The notes beneath the pieces are model-generated. The model worked only from the letters and a program-made list of their open reading frames with translations. It was not told the origin of the DNA and did no database searches. This document shows, piece by piece, positions 1-9,149 of a stretch of DNA of 64,000 nt (position 1 is its first letter; each line of letters starts with the position of its first letter). The DNA is from Orbaceae bacterium lpD02 (GTDB lineage: Bacteria; Pseudomonadota; Gammaproteobacteria; Enterobacterales; Orbaceae), in the NCBI GenBank assembly GCA_036251875.1, contig CP133960.1:1470258-1534257 (forward strand). The letters run 5' to 3'. The position numbers and the translations under genes were made by a program.

Positions 1-212
1 TTAACGAGCACCGCCATAGCACCCAATGATACGGCCTTTTTAGCAAAGCTATGACCATCAAATATACTGCCGATTAGTGCAATGAATAATGAATTTATAA
101 TAATATTTCTTGAGTCGGTACTAATCTCATCAATTAATGCATTTTCATCTTTAATCGCGATCAGTTGGCCATCAACAATTTGTTGTAACTGTTTAATTGA
201 AAGTACGATCAT
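1..212 (-). CDS. murF: UDP-MurNAc-tripeptide:D-Ala-D-Ala ligase MurF (N-terminal part)
   Basis: This is the first ~70 codons of MurF, the cytoplasmic ligase that adds D-Ala-D-Ala to UDP-MurNAc-tripeptide. The gene leaves the window at base 1 with the frame still open. The visible part is the small N-terminal substrate-binding domain: a short SIKQLQQIVDG helix, then a TDSR-like segment and LFIALIG...DGHSFAKKA, the layout of E. coli MurF. The ATG at 212-210 overlaps the murE stop by four bases (ATGA), so translation is probably coupled. Position directly after murE is the standard dcw order. Partial only because of the window edge. Confidence 0.9.
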   Translation of the reverse strand, partial: MIVLSIKQLQQIVDGQLIAIKDENALIDEISTDSRNIIINSLFIALIGSIFDGHSFAKKAVSLGAMAVLV

Positions 213-1771
213 ATGCTTGTCCCTAAAAAGTGACTGACAGTTTTTCGATCCGAATAATCATGCTTAATATTACCTATAATTTGGTAGTCTTCATGTCCTT
301 TGCCTGCAACCAAAATCACATCTTTTTCACTACTAGCATGATTGATTGCCCAGAGTATCGCACTCGCTCGGTCTTTAATGACCTTGACGTCATCGATTTG
401 AGCAAACCCAACAAGAATATCGTTAATAATTGCATCTTCATTTTCAGTTCTAGGGTTATCATTAGTCACGATAATATGCCGAGCATGCAATTGGGCAACT
501 TTCGCCATTAAAGGACGCTTACCTTTGTCTCGATCCCCCCCACAACCAAAAATAACCCATAGCGCTCCATTGCAATGGGATTTCGCTGCACATAATGCTT
601 TATCGAGTGCATCTGGCGTATGGGCATAATCGATAATAACCGTTGGTTTTTCTGGTGCTGAAAAAATCTCCATTCGGCCATCAACAGGAAGTAGTAATGC
701 CGCAGTATCAACTAAAGCTGCCAAGGGATAATTTAGCGACAATAGTGCCGCAAACGCTAATAGTAAATTGGAGACATTGAAGTCACCAAATAATCGACTA
801 TGCAACACGCCATTACCAAAGCTACTTTCAAAAATAATAGTGGCACCTTGGTCATGATAGTTTACCGAGGATACAGCTAGATATGATTTACCTAAACCCA
901 TTACGTTACTTAAATTCTTAGGCGAAGACGATACAACCATTACTTCATCCAATTGTTTGATCCACGAGCAACCAACTTCATCATCAAAATTGATAATTCG
1001 CTTACCTGAACTTTTCACCGCGCGTTCATCATCGGATGGCGAAAATAATGACCATTTCGCCTTATTATAATCATCCATGGTATTATGGAAATCTAAGTGA
1101 TCACGGCTCAAATTAGTGAATAAACTTGCCGAGAATGTAACATCACTGACTCGACCTAAAGCAAGTCCATGAGATGAAACTTCCATCGCTACGATTGTTA
1201 CGTCTTTTGCCAGAAAATCAGCCAGATAAGATTGGATATCAACAGATGACGGCGTTGTATTTGTTGAAGGTACAAGGTGACCACATAGCCCATTACCAAG
1301 GGTACCGAGTACGGCACTTTTTTTACCGATTAGCATTGCCCATTGAGCAATGAGCTGCGTTACAGTGGTTTTACCATTGGTGCCAGTTACACCAATAACA
1401 TCCATTTTTTCGGAAGGATTATCATAAAATAGATTAGCAAATGCCGATATTTTGTTAGCGAGCTGATAAATATTGATTTGCAATATTTTATTGCCATCAA
1501 CCATATGGCAAGTTAATGTCTTATCATTTGAAAACTCGGTGTCAGCTACAATTGCGATCGCACCCGCTTTGATTGCTGCTTCAATAAAATCTCGTCCGTC
1601 TAAATCTCGCCCTTTTAAGGCAATAAACAGATCATTTTGAGCAACCTGTCGACTGTCTAATTGAAGTTTTTGAATCTTTTCCTCAAGAAAAGAACAGGAG
1701 GCTAACATTTCGGTGTATTGTGGTAATACCCCGAAATAATTAACTAGCTTTGTTACATTATAATTAGCCAT
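209..1771 (-). CDS. murE: UDP-MurNAc-L-Ala-D-Glu:meso-diaminopimelate ligase MurE
   Basis: MurE adds meso-diaminopimelate to UDP-MurNAc-L-Ala-D-Glu in cytoplasmic peptidoglycan precursor synthesis. The 520-residue product is slightly longer than E. coli MurE (495). It shows the ATP-binding loop GVTGTNGKTTVTQ near residue 130, the substrate-lysine region EVSSHGLALGRV, and the DNPR motif in TNDNPRTENED that marks the DAP-specific enzymes. An N-terminal DSRQV...LFIALKGRDLDGRDF block is the usual UDP-binding domain. It lies in the minus-strand dcw cluster between ftsI (47 bp upstream) and murF (4-bp overlap). No anomalies. Confidence 0.97.
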   Translation of the reverse strand: MANYNVTKLVNYFGVLPQYTEMLASCSFLEEKIQKLQLDSRQVAQNDLFIALKGRDLDGRDFIEAAIKAGAIAIVADTEFSNDKTLTCHMVDGNKILQINIYQLANKISAFANLFYDNPSEKMDVIGVTGTNGKTTVTQLIAQWAMLIGKKSAVLGTLGNGLCGHLVPSTNTTPSSVDIQSYLADFLAKDVTIVAMEVSSHGLALGRVSDVTFSASLFTNLSRDHLDFHNTMDDYNKAKWSLFSPSDDERAVKSSGKRIINFDDEVGCSWIKQLDEVMVVSSSPKNLSNVMGLGKSYLAVSSVNYHDQGATIIFESSFGNGVLHSRLFGDFNVSNLLLAFAALLSLNYPLAALVDTAALLLPVDGRMEIFSAPEKPTVIIDYAHTPDALDKALCAAKSHCNGALWVIFGCGGDRDKGKRPLMAKVAQLHARHIIVTNDNPRTENEDAIINDILVGFAQIDDVKVIKDRASAILWAINHASSEKDVILVAGKGHEDYQIIGNIKHDYSDRKTVSHFLGTSI

Positions 1772-1818
1772 CGCATCCTATCCTCAATAATTTGAGCGTC
1801 AGTTTCTATCAATTTTAT

Positions 1819-3546
1819 CTAATAGATAATCATTTGATTATCTAGTTCTTTATCTGGTTCAACATTCATAATTCTTAATACTCCCCCCATAATACGACTA
1901 AAAATAGGGGCAGAGACGGTGCCACCATAATATTGCCCAGATTTAGGGTTATCGACAATAACCACCAATGAGTACCTTGGTTTAGTTGCTGGCGCAATAC
2001 CTGCGGTATAGGCAATATACTGGTTAATATATTTACCGTTAGACCCTAATTTTTTAGCGGTTCCTGTCTTTACCGCGACACTATAGCCTGGAACAGAAGC
2101 TTTTGTGCCTCCGCCACTAACAGCAACAGCCTCCATTAATTTTACGACTGTTTTCGCTGTTTTTTCATCAACAACACGTAAACCTTTGACTGGTTCATTG
2201 ATTTTTAATATTGAAACCGGCTTATAAACGCCATAACTACCAATTGTTGCATAGGCTCTTGCTAACTGTAACGGCGTTACCATTAAACCGTAACCAAATG
2301 AATATGTTGCCCTTTCTATATCCGACCAGCGTGTTCGATTCGCGCCTATTTTGCCGCTTGATTCACCACCAATCCCTAATTCTGTTGATTGCCCTAGCCC
2401 AAAACGTGAATAAAATTCAACTAATTCAGATGGTTTCATTTGTAGAGCTAATTTACTCACACCAACATTACTCGATTTTTCTAAAATTCCAGCTAAATTA
2501 AGTGATTTTTGGTATGAAACATCTTTTACTTCATACCGATTAACATAAAATGGTCTAGTATCAATAACCGTATTTAAATCTGCAACTTTCTTTTCCAGTG
2601 CCGCCATTACAACTAAAGGCTTAACTGTTGAGCCGGGCTCAAATGCATCAGTAACCGCTCGGTTTCTTAATAGACTACTATCAATTTGTGCTCGATTATT
2701 TGGGTTATAAGATGGATTCGTTGCCATCGCCAAAATTTCCCCTGTTCGAACATCAACTAAAACAGCGGTACCGCTATCGGCTTTATTAAAATAAACCGCT
2801 TGAGCCAGCTCTTTATAGACCAACGATTGTAATCGCTCATCAATACTTAATATTAAATCAGCAGCAATTTCGCTATCAACCCGCTCTAATTCTTCAATCA
2901 CACGACCAAATCGATCACGTCTAACAACTCGCTGCCCTGATTCACCGATTAACCAAGTGTTATAACTTTTTTCAATGCCTTCTGCACCACTTTCTACGCT
3001 TTTATCAATATTGGTTAACCCAATTAACTGCGCGGTACTTTCACCTACCGGATAATATCTTTTTGACGTTCTTTCAAAATAGACACCTGGTAGCTTTAAT
3101 TTTTTCAAATAATCGGCATTAGTTGGTGTAATTTGCTTCGCTAAATAAACGAAGCGTAATGATTTTAGCGTTAATTTCTGTTCCAATGTCGCTATTGGAA
3201 TAGATAGGCTCTTTGCTAATTCTTGCCATTTTAAATCATTAACATCAATCCCATCTGATTCAAGAATCACTTTAGGATCAGCCCAAACATCATACATCGG
3301 GACGCTTACCGCTAATGCTCGTCCATTACGATCAACAATCATTGCTCTTGGTACGCCAACATTTTGATAGCGAATTGAACGTTTATCACCTTCGGTGATT
3401 AATCGTTCAGAATCAACTAACTGCAATAATGCTAACTTTAATACCAGCCCTAAAACGGCAGAAAAAATGAATCCATAAACCACATAGAATCGCCACTTAG
3501 CAAAAAATCTATTTTCTATGATTTTTTTCTTCGCTACTTTCATCAT
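1819..3546 (-). CDS. ftsI: Septal peptidoglycan transpeptidase FtsI (PBP3)
   Basis: FtsI is the class B penicillin-binding protein that cross-links septal peptidoglycan in the divisome. The 575-residue product has one N-terminal membrane anchor (about residues 18-40), a dimerisation/pedestal domain with the RNGRALAVSVP segment, and a C-terminal transpeptidase domain. That domain has all three active-site motifs: S-x-x-K in EPGSTVKP, S-x-N in KSSNVG and KTG in AVKTGTAKK. Length matches E. coli (588). The first ATG overlaps the ftsL stop by four bases, which suggests coupled translation. Confidence 0.97.
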   Translation of the reverse strand: MMKVAKKKIIENRFFAKWRFYVVYGFIFSAVLGLVLKLALLQLVDSERLITEGDKRSIRYQNVGVPRAMIVDRNGRALAVSVPMYDVWADPKVILESDGIDVNDLKWQELAKSLSIPIATLEQKLTLKSLRFVYLAKQITPTNADYLKKLKLPGVYFERTSKRYYPVGESTAQLIGLTNIDKSVESGAEGIEKSYNTWLIGESGQRVVRRDRFGRVIEELERVDSEIAADLILSIDERLQSLVYKELAQAVYFNKADSGTAVLVDVRTGEILAMATNPSYNPNNRAQIDSSLLRNRAVTDAFEPGSTVKPLVVMAALEKKVADLNTVIDTRPFYVNRYEVKDVSYQKSLNLAGILEKSSNVGVSKLALQMKPSELVEFYSRFGLGQSTELGIGGESSGKIGANRTRWSDIERATYSFGYGLMVTPLQLARAYATIGSYGVYKPVSILKINEPVKGLRVVDEKTAKTVVKLMEAVAVSGGGTKASVPGYSVAVKTGTAKKLGSNGKYINQYIAYTAGIAPATKPRYSLVVIVDNPKSGQYYGGTVSAPIFSRIMGGVLRIMNVEPDKELDNQMIIY

Positions 3547-3872
3547 CGATTCTTTATAACAATAACTGTCTCATTTTTAGGTAAGACATGTTCCATACCT
3601 AATTTATTTGCACTTTTTTCTATTCGCTTAGGATCGGCTAATACATTTTCTTCAATGATTAAATTTCGCCATTCACTTTCAAAAACGTCACGCTCTAACA
3701 TAAGCTGTTCCTGAATAAAAAGCTGTTTTCTTGTTTGCTGCGTTGTCCAAAGTATCGCTACAGCGGAAGCAATAATTAAACAGACTAACAGCAACGACAA
3801 TTTTTGATTCTTAAATAAATCGCCAACGATTAGTTCAACCAAACTAAAACGATTTTTAACACTGCTACTCAT
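3543..3872 (-). CDS. ftsL: Cell division protein FtsL
   Basis: FtsL is a small bitopic divisome protein that with FtsB and FtsQ activates FtsWI. The 109-residue product has a basic cytoplasmic N-terminus, one membrane helix (about residues 26-44, [18 protein letters not shown]), and a periplasmic coiled-coil-like segment rich in Q, E and L, ending in the ...[13 protein letters not shown]... region typical of FtsL. It overlaps the end of rsmH by 8 bp and ftsI by 4 bp. Sequence conservation in this family is low, so the call rests largely on position and topology. Confidence 0.92.
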   Translation of the reverse strand: MSSSVKNRFSLVELIVGDLFKNQKLSLLLVCLIIASAVAILWTTQQTRKQLFIQEQLMLERDVFESEWRNLIIEENVLADPKRIEKSANKLGMEHVLPKNETVIVIKNR

Positions 3873-4803
3873 TTTTTATACGCTCAGCGATACGTAATAT
3901 GGCACTTCGGGATCTTGGATTCACCTCAATTTCTTCCCTAGAAGGTTTCATTTTACCAAGTAGCCTTACCGAGCAAACGCCATATTGCTTTATTTGTTCT
4001 TGTGTTAAAGGTAAGCCTTTAGGAATATCTGGCCCTTTACTTTGTTTAGCCATAAATTGTTTAACAATTCGATCTTCTAAAGAATGAAAACTAATAATTG
4101 CTAACCGGCCACTATCAGCTAATATATCTAAGCTGTTTTTGAGCGCTTGTTCTACCTCTTCAAGCTCGCTATTGATATATATACGAATTGCTTGAAAACT
4201 GCGAGTTGCAGGGTGTTTATGCCGTTCTTTTATTGGACTTGCATTGCTAATTAATGTCGCAAGTTCTAGTGTTCGAGTCAAAGGCGACTGCTGATTCTGA
4301 GCAATAATTGCACGAGCAATACGTTTAGCAAATCGCTCCTCGCCAAACGTTTTTAGTACCCAGGCGATATCGTCTTCATTGCTTTGCATCAACCACTCAC
4401 TTGCAGAGATCCCTTTCGTTAAATCCATTCTCATATCTAACGGGCCATCGCGCATAAATGAAAAGCCGCGCTCTGGATCATCTAATTGCGGCGAGGACAC
4501 GCCTAAATCTAATAAAAAACCATCAATTTTGCCAATTAATCCTAGCTTTTCAATATATGATTTTATATTGGAAAATTCACCATGGATAAAAGTAAAACGA
4601 GGATCATTAATAGTACTAGCTTCTTGCCTTGCTTTAGTATCGCGATCAATCGCAATTAACCGACCATTCGGGCCAAGCTTTTCTAAAATTAATCGAGAGT
4701 GACCGCCACGACCAAAAGTACCATCAACATAAATCCCATCACTCTTTATAGCGAGCGCATTTACTGCTTCATGTAATAATACGGTTTTATGTTGATAACT
4801 CAT
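3865..4803 (-). CDS. rsmH: 16S rRNA (cytosine1402-N4)-methyltransferase RsmH (MraW)
   Basis: RsmH N4-methylates C1402 of 16S rRNA in the decoding centre, using S-adenosylmethionine. The product opens with [13 protein letters not shown] and has the SAM-binding [12 protein letters not shown] motif, [20 protein letters not shown] and the C-terminal [14 protein letters not shown] block, all diagnostic of the family. I chose the ATG at 4803 because family members begin just before the H-x-T-V-L-L motif. A GTG at 4812 that overlaps the mraZ stop (TAGTG) would add only three residues. Usual dcw context. Confidence 0.96.
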   Translation of the reverse strand: MSYQHKTVLLHEAVNALAIKSDGIYVDGTFGRGGHSRLILEKLGPNGRLIAIDRDTKARQEASTINDPRFTFIHGEFSNIKSYIEKLGLIGKIDGFLLDLGVSSPQLDDPERGFSFMRDGPLDMRMDLTKGISASEWLMQSNEDDIAWVLKTFGEERFAKRIARAIIAQNQQSPLTRTLELATLISNASPIKERHKHPATRSFQAIRIYINSELEEVEQALKNSLDILADSGRLAIISFHSLEDRIVKQFMAKQSKGPDIPKGLPLTQEQIKQYGVCSVRLLGKMKPSREEIEVNPRSRSAILRIAERIKNE

Positions 4804-4811
4804 TTTTACCA

Positions 4812-5258
4812 CTAAATTGTTAAATTTTTCAGATTATCAGATAGTTCGCTAATATCCTGAGGAATTGCAGCAATATCTTCCGCAATCTGTTCATGCCATA
4901 TTGTTTCATCCCAAACTTCAAATTTATTTGACTGACCAATAAACATAATGCTTTTATCCAATTTAGCATATTGCCTAAGTGTCATCGGTAGCAAAATTCG
5001 ACCAGAATTATCCATTGGGCATTCCGTCGCATGACCTAGTAGTAATCTAGCAATACGCCTTTCAACCTCGATCATTGAAGATAATTTAGCCAATTTTTCT
5101 TCAATAAGATGCCACTGAGCAATAGGGTAAAGCATTAAGCAAGCGTGATGTAAACCGATAGTACAAACTAATCCTTCAGACAATAGTTCACGGTAGCGAG
5201 TTGGGATCGCTAAACGCCCTTTATTATCTAGATTGATCGAAATTGCACCACTAAACAT
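4812..5258 (-). CDS. mraZ: Transcriptional regulator MraZ
   Basis: MraZ is a ring-forming AbrB-fold DNA-binding protein that represses its own dcw operon. The 148-residue product contains two copies of the family motif. The first is [22 protein letters not shown] at the start; the second is [20 protein letters not shown] near residues 75-95. Two ATGs are adjacent (5261 and 5258); the second gives the conventional MFxGA start. The MraZ-type operator sits 70-94 bp upstream, consistent with autoregulation. The stop is adjacent to rsmH. Confidence 0.95.
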   Translation of the reverse strand: MFSGAISINLDNKGRLAIPTRYRELLSEGLVCTIGLHHACLMLYPIAQWHLIEEKLAKLSSMIEVERRIARLLLGHATECPMDNSGRILLPMTLRQYAKLDKSIMFIGQSNKFEVWDETIWHEQIAEDIAAIPQDISELSDNLKNLTI

Positions 5259-5308
5259 CATTAAACCTTATTCGCTATAAATTTAAAATTGTTCAAAATC
5301 AATAACTT

Positions 5309-5352
5309 ATTATATATTTTATTTTTATGCCACTTTCCCCCACTTTTTACCA
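5309..5352 (-). promoter_or_regulatory. mraZ promoter with MraZ-type operator (three TGG repeats)
   Basis: Read on the minus strand, three direct repeats TGGTA, TGGGG and TGGCA lie at 5352-5348, 5342-5338 and 5332-5328, exactly 10 bp apart. MraZ of other bacteria binds TGGGN repeats with 5-bp spacers. A perfect TATAAT follows at 5314-5309, 48 bp before the start codon. The last repeat overlaps where the -35 would lie, so bound MraZ would block polymerase. Repeats and -10 are seen; function is inferred from the family. Confidence 0.7.
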
Positions 5353-5543
5353 CAAAAATAGAAATAATGATAGTTATTTCACCATTTATTTACACTAGCT
5401 ATTGATCTACAGAATTTGATAAGGTAAAGGGCAAAGTAGGATTTTGTAAAATTAGAGAGTTATTTTATAGTAACGCAAATAATAGAGATGATATTACAAT
5501 GTTATGATGTGAGATGAAGGAATATTATTTTAACTAGATATGG

Positions 5544-6077
5544 TCAGTGATCCTTAGCATCGATACTCTGCAAGGTTTTTTTATACCTTAATCCATTTTC
5601 ACAGTAATGTTTTGCGTTAACTTGAATGTGATTTATTTCATCGGCCGTTAATTTACGTACAACTTTGGCTGGTGAGCCCATTATCAGCGAACCTTCTTCA
5701 CACAATAATTTTTGTGTCACTAAAGACCCCGCTCCAACAATGCAGTTTTTAGCAATTCGACTATTATTTAGAATAATGCTCCCCATTCCAACGATAACAC
5801 TATCATCAATCAAACAGCTATGTAGAACGGCATTATGCCCAATTGAAACATTACGACCTATTTTGCATGGCAACTCAAAATCCGTATGAATTGTGACATT
5901 ATCTTGTACATTGCTATCTTCCCCTATAGTAATTGCGCAAATATCCCCCCGTAACACAGCAGAAGGCCAAATCGTTACATTTTTTGCTAATATAACATCG
6001 CCAATGATGGTCGCAGATGGTGCAATGTAAATTGCCGCTTGAATATCAGGAACGTTATCCCCTAAACGATAAATCAT
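5544..6077 (-). CDS. Gamma-carbonic-anhydrase-like hexapeptide protein (YrdA type)
   Basis: The 177-residue product is a left-handed beta-helix protein built from hexapeptide repeats (for example IGEDSNVQDNVTIH, IGRNVSIGHNAVLHSC and VIVGMGSIILNNSRI). The three histidines expected to bind zinc are present: one in NVTIHTD and two in IGHNAVLH. It ends with the usual alpha-helical tail after MGSPAKVVRKLT. Homologues such as E. coli YrdA and PaaY are gamma-class carbonic anhydrase-like, with poorly defined activity. A good SD (GAGG) precedes the ATG. It is separated from rsuA by 11 bp and may be co-transcribed with it. Confidence 0.85.
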   Translation of the reverse strand: MIYRLGDNVPDIQAAIYIAPSATIIGDVILAKNVTIWPSAVLRGDICAITIGEDSNVQDNVTIHTDFELPCKIGRNVSIGHNAVLHSCLIDDSVIVGMGSIILNNSRIAKNCIVGAGSLVTQKLLCEEGSLIMGSPAKVVRKLTADEINHIQVNAKHYCENGLRYKKTLQSIDAKDH

Positions 6078-6088
6078 TATTACTACCT

Positions 6089-6778
6089 CTAATTAATTGA
6101 GTTAATCTCTGCTTCAGTCAATGGTCTATATTCCCCTTCAGCAATATCTAAAGTAATTAAACCTATTTGTTGCCGGTGCAAACTAACAACGTGATTGCCA
6201 ACAGCGGCAAACATCCTTTTTACTTGATGATAACGCCCTTCGCTAATCGTCAAGCTAGCATGCGTTGGAGCAATGATATTAAGTTTAGCGGGTTTAGTAA
6301 GATTTTTTTCACCTTTAAGCAAAATACCTTTTGCAAAAATATCAATTAAATCACAAGATAATGGTTCTGCTAAGGTGACTAAATATGTCTTTTCACAATG
6401 ATGCTTTGGTGAAGTGATCCGATGCGACCACTGACCATCATCAGTTAGCAAAACCAAGCCTGTTGTATCGAGATCTAAGCGCCCTGCTGCATGCAACTTT
6501 TCAGCCATCGGCTCATCAATAAAGTAAGCAATAGTTGGGTAATCAGGATCGTCGGTTGAACAAACATAACCTTTTGGCTTATGTAACATAAAATAACGCT
6601 TATAATCAATATGCTCTATAATATTATCTTGATATTTAATAACCTGACCACTATTAATTTGGTAAGCGCCCGACTTAATCACGTGATCGTCAATTGTCAC
6701 ATAAGAGGCTTTTAACTCTCTAGCAACAAGCGTGCGGCTAATACCTAGATGGTGAGAAAGAAATTTGTCTAATCGCAT
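6089..6778 (-). CDS. rsuA: 16S rRNA pseudouridine(516) synthase RsuA
   Basis: RsuA isomerises U516 of 16S rRNA to pseudouridine. An N-terminal S4-like RNA-binding domain ([23 protein letters not shown]) precedes the catalytic domain with [17 protein letters not shown], whose first aspartate is the nucleophile. The closing [17 protein letters not shown] block is also typical. The open frame extends five codons upstream to a TTG at 6793, but family members start MRLDKF, so the ATG at 6778 is preferred. It is read in the same direction as, and just before, the YrdA-like gene. Confidence 0.94.
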   Translation of the reverse strand: MRLDKFLSHHLGISRTLVARELKASYVTIDDHVIKSGAYQINSGQVIKYQDNIIEHIDYKRYFMLHKPKGYVCSTDDPDYPTIAYFIDEPMAEKLHAAGRLDLDTTGLVLLTDDGQWSHRITSPKHHCEKTYLVTLAEPLSCDLIDIFAKGILLKGEKNLTKPAKLNIIAPTHASLTISEGRYHQVKRMFAAVGNHVVSLHRQQIGLITLDIAEGEYRPLTEAEINSIN

Positions 6779-6863
6779 AAAAGCTAACTTCAAAAGTAAT
6801 TAATGCTATTTATTCTAAAGGAAAAATCACTTAATCAATACTTTTTTCAAACATAAAAATTAT

Positions 6864-7784
6864 CTATTTATTCCTTAGTTCTCGCCTAAGATGCTGAAGA
6901 TTAGGCGCAATCATTGCCAGTAAAATTAAAAAAACTCCAATCCATTGATTATAATAAATGAGTTCTTTTAAATAAAAATAGGAAGCAATAACTGCGACGG
7001 GCAATTCTGCCGCCGATAAAATTGCACTAAATGAAATACCAACTTTTGGCATACCAATTGAAAAGAGTAATGGCGGTAATACCGTACCTAATACAGCCAA
7101 AATTAATCCCCATTGATAGAGTTTATCGCTGATACTAAGCTCAAATAAAAATGTCGGCGGAAAGATCACAAATGTGATAAAGCATGCGCCAGTTATCATC
7201 AAGGCACTCTTTTTCAATTTAGGTAAATCATTGCCAACTTTACTACTCGTTGTTATAAATAAAGAGTAGGTTATCGCAGCTAAAATACCAAAAAAGCATC
7301 CTTTTAAATTTAAGGAAATATTTTGATTAAAAATACCAGCAGCAAGGCTGCTACCGATAAGAATCACAACAACCACTAATACCTGAAAAAATGTGGGTTT
7401 GTTTCTAAAAATAACGTAATCGATAATGACACTAATCCAAAGATATTGCATCAACAAAATAATAGCAATTGAGGCGGGGATAAGCTGAACACATTGATAA
7501 TAAAAAATACCGACTAAACCAGGGCAAAATCCAGCTAAGTAAACTCGCCATTTTTGATTATTACTGCTAGATTTGTATTTGCTTGTTGTCGTTTTTTTCT
7601 TGCTAAAAAATATATAGATTAAATAAAGTCCCCAAAGGATCAGCATACCAAAGAAACTTTGAACTCCTGTAATCTCTCCGAGTGAATAGCCTTCTTTGTA
7701 AGCTGTTTTAACGATAGATGACAAAACACCAAAACTACATGCGCCTAATAAAACCAAAAGGCCACCAATAAACCGCTCTTTCAT
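6864..7784 (-). CDS. EamA/DMT-superfamily permease
   Basis: A 306-residue hydrophobic protein with about ten membrane helices in two EamA repeats (roughly residues 5-150 and 160-300), the layout of the drug/metabolite transporter superfamily. The loop between helices 2 and 3 is lysine/serine-rich (KKKTTTSKYKSSSNN), probably cytoplasmic. The second repeat has the usual small-residue packing (SAILSAAELPVAVIASYF). Family members export amino acids, purines or other metabolites; I cannot assign a substrate. It lies 37 bp after the nucleoside transporter on the same strand, so a link to nucleobase export is possible but unproven. Confidence 0.8.
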   Translation of the reverse strand: MKERFIGGLLVLLGACSFGVLSSIVKTAYKEGYSLGEITGVQSFFGMLILWGLYLIYIFFSKKKTTTSKYKSSSNNQKWRVYLAGFCPGLVGIFYYQCVQLIPASIAIILLMQYLWISVIIDYVIFRNKPTFFQVLVVVVILIGSSLAAGIFNQNISLNLKGCFFGILAAITYSLFITTSSKVGNDLPKLKKSALMITGACFITFVIFPPTFLFELSISDKLYQWGLILAVLGTVLPPLLFSIGMPKVGISFSAILSAAELPVAVIASYFYLKELIYYNQWIGVFLILLAMIAPNLQHLRRELRNK

Positions 7785-7821
7785 ATAATATCTCTATGCT
7801 CATTGAGTATGTTAAAACTAC

Positions 7822-9087
7822 CTAATTGCTTATATTTGATGAGATCATGCTCTTTTTATGACATGTTTCTGTGCTGTTATAATTAAATGTAAAATAGAAA
7901 ATAATCGCTAATAATAATGAATATGCAGCAAAAATTAACCATATTGCGTTCCAATTCCGCATACCGTCATAAGTAAAGATATCGATGATTTTACCACTCG
8001 TTAGTGCACCAATATATGCACCAAGTCCATTAACTGCAGTCATAAATAGCCCTTGAGCACTTGCTCGAATACTTGGACTCACTTCTTTCTCAATAAAAAT
8101 AGAGCCAGAAATATTGAAGAAATCAAATGCACAACCATAAACTATCATTGATAATAATAATAATGTAAAGCCAATTGGGGATGGATCACCAAAAGCAAAT
8201 AGGCCGAAGCGTAAAGTCCAGGCTACCATGCTCATGATCATTACTGTTTTTATACCAAACTTTCTTAAAAAAAACGGAATAGCTAAAATAAAGCCAATTT
8301 CAGCTAACTGAGATACTGAAAGTAAAATAGAAGGGTATTGCACAACCAGACTATTTTTGAATTCAGGAATCTTAGCAAAATCATGCAAAAATGGACTACC
8401 AAATGTATTGGTAATTTGCAGCACCGCCCCAAGTAACATCGCAAATAAGAAAAAGACTAACATAGTCGGCTTTTTAAATAGGACAAAAGCATCTAAACCT
8501 AATCGAGCACCCCACGTCTGAGCTGTCTTCTTTACAACGGGTATATATGGTAATGTTGATGAATACACAACTAACAATAAAGAGACGGTCGAAGCAATAT
8601 AAAGTTGCATATTGCTTAACTCGTACTTTAACAGACTAATCGCCCACATTGCTGCAACAAAACCAACGGTACCAAAAACCCGAATCTTGGGAAAGTTCGC
8701 AACTGAGTCTAAGTTATTTTTTTCTAAACAATAATAGCTAATCGAGTTAGATAAAGATAATGTCGGCATAAATGCAAACATATTAACCAACATCACCCAA
8801 AACATTACCGTAGGGTCACTAACCGAAGCAGCATAAAAAAACGAAATACAGCCAACGGCATGACATAACATGTAAAGGTATTTTGCTGGAACAAACTTAT
8901 CGGCAATAATACCAATAATGCTTGGCATTAAAAGCGCGGCAAGCCCTTTAGAGCTATATACGAAACCGACATCCATACCGGTAAACTTTAATGTTCCCAT
9001 CATATAAGCACCGAATGTAATCAGCCAGCTGCCCCAAATAAAATATTGCAAAAATAGCATTGTTTTCAAACGAAGTTTTATATTCAT
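7822..9087 (-). CDS. xapB: Nucleoside:H+ symporter, XapB/NupG type
   Basis: A 421-residue inner-membrane carrier of the NHS family within the MFS, taking up nucleosides with protons. It reads nearly colinearly with E. coli XapB and NupG: the start RLKTMLFLQYFIWGSWLITFG, then YSSKGLAALLMPSIIGIIADK, ASTVSLLLVVYSSTLP, LLSMIVYGCAFDFFNISGS and EVSPSIRASAQGLFM. By eye it is closer to XapB (xanthosine/inosine) than to NupG. It follows the purine nucleoside phosphorylase on the same strand, so import and phosphorolysis are likely co-transcribed. An AAGAAGGG SD precedes the ATG. Confidence 0.9.
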   Translation of the reverse strand: MNIKLRLKTMLFLQYFIWGSWLITFGAYMMGTLKFTGMDVGFVYSSKGLAALLMPSIIGIIADKFVPAKYLYMLCHAVGCISFFYAASVSDPTVMFWVMLVNMFAFMPTLSLSNSISYYCLEKNNLDSVANFPKIRVFGTVGFVAAMWAISLLKYELSNMQLYIASTVSLLLVVYSSTLPYIPVVKKTAQTWGARLGLDAFVLFKKPTMLVFFLFAMLLGAVLQITNTFGSPFLHDFAKIPEFKNSLVVQYPSILLSVSQLAEIGFILAIPFFLRKFGIKTVMIMSMVAWTLRFGLFAFGDPSPIGFTLLLLSMIVYGCAFDFFNISGSIFIEKEVSPSIRASAQGLFMTAVNGLGAYIGALTSGKIIDIFTYDGMRNWNAIWLIFAAYSLLLAIIFYFTFNYNSTETCHKKSMISSNISN

Positions 9088-9106
9088 TATTTTCCCTTCT
9101 TGAAAA

Positions 9107-9131
9107 GATATTTCCTCATAGAGGAAATATC
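9107..9131 (-). terminator. Intercistronic hairpin between PNP and the transporter gene
   Basis: A perfect 11-bp inverted repeat GATATTTCCTC / GAGGAAATATC with a 3-nt loop. On the minus strand a short T4 run follows. It lies between the PNP stop and the xapB-like SD, so it may attenuate transcription or stabilise the PNP part of the message. It is AT-rich, so termination would be weak. Confidence 0.5.
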
Positions 9132-9149
9132 AAAGTACGAAAATTTTAA

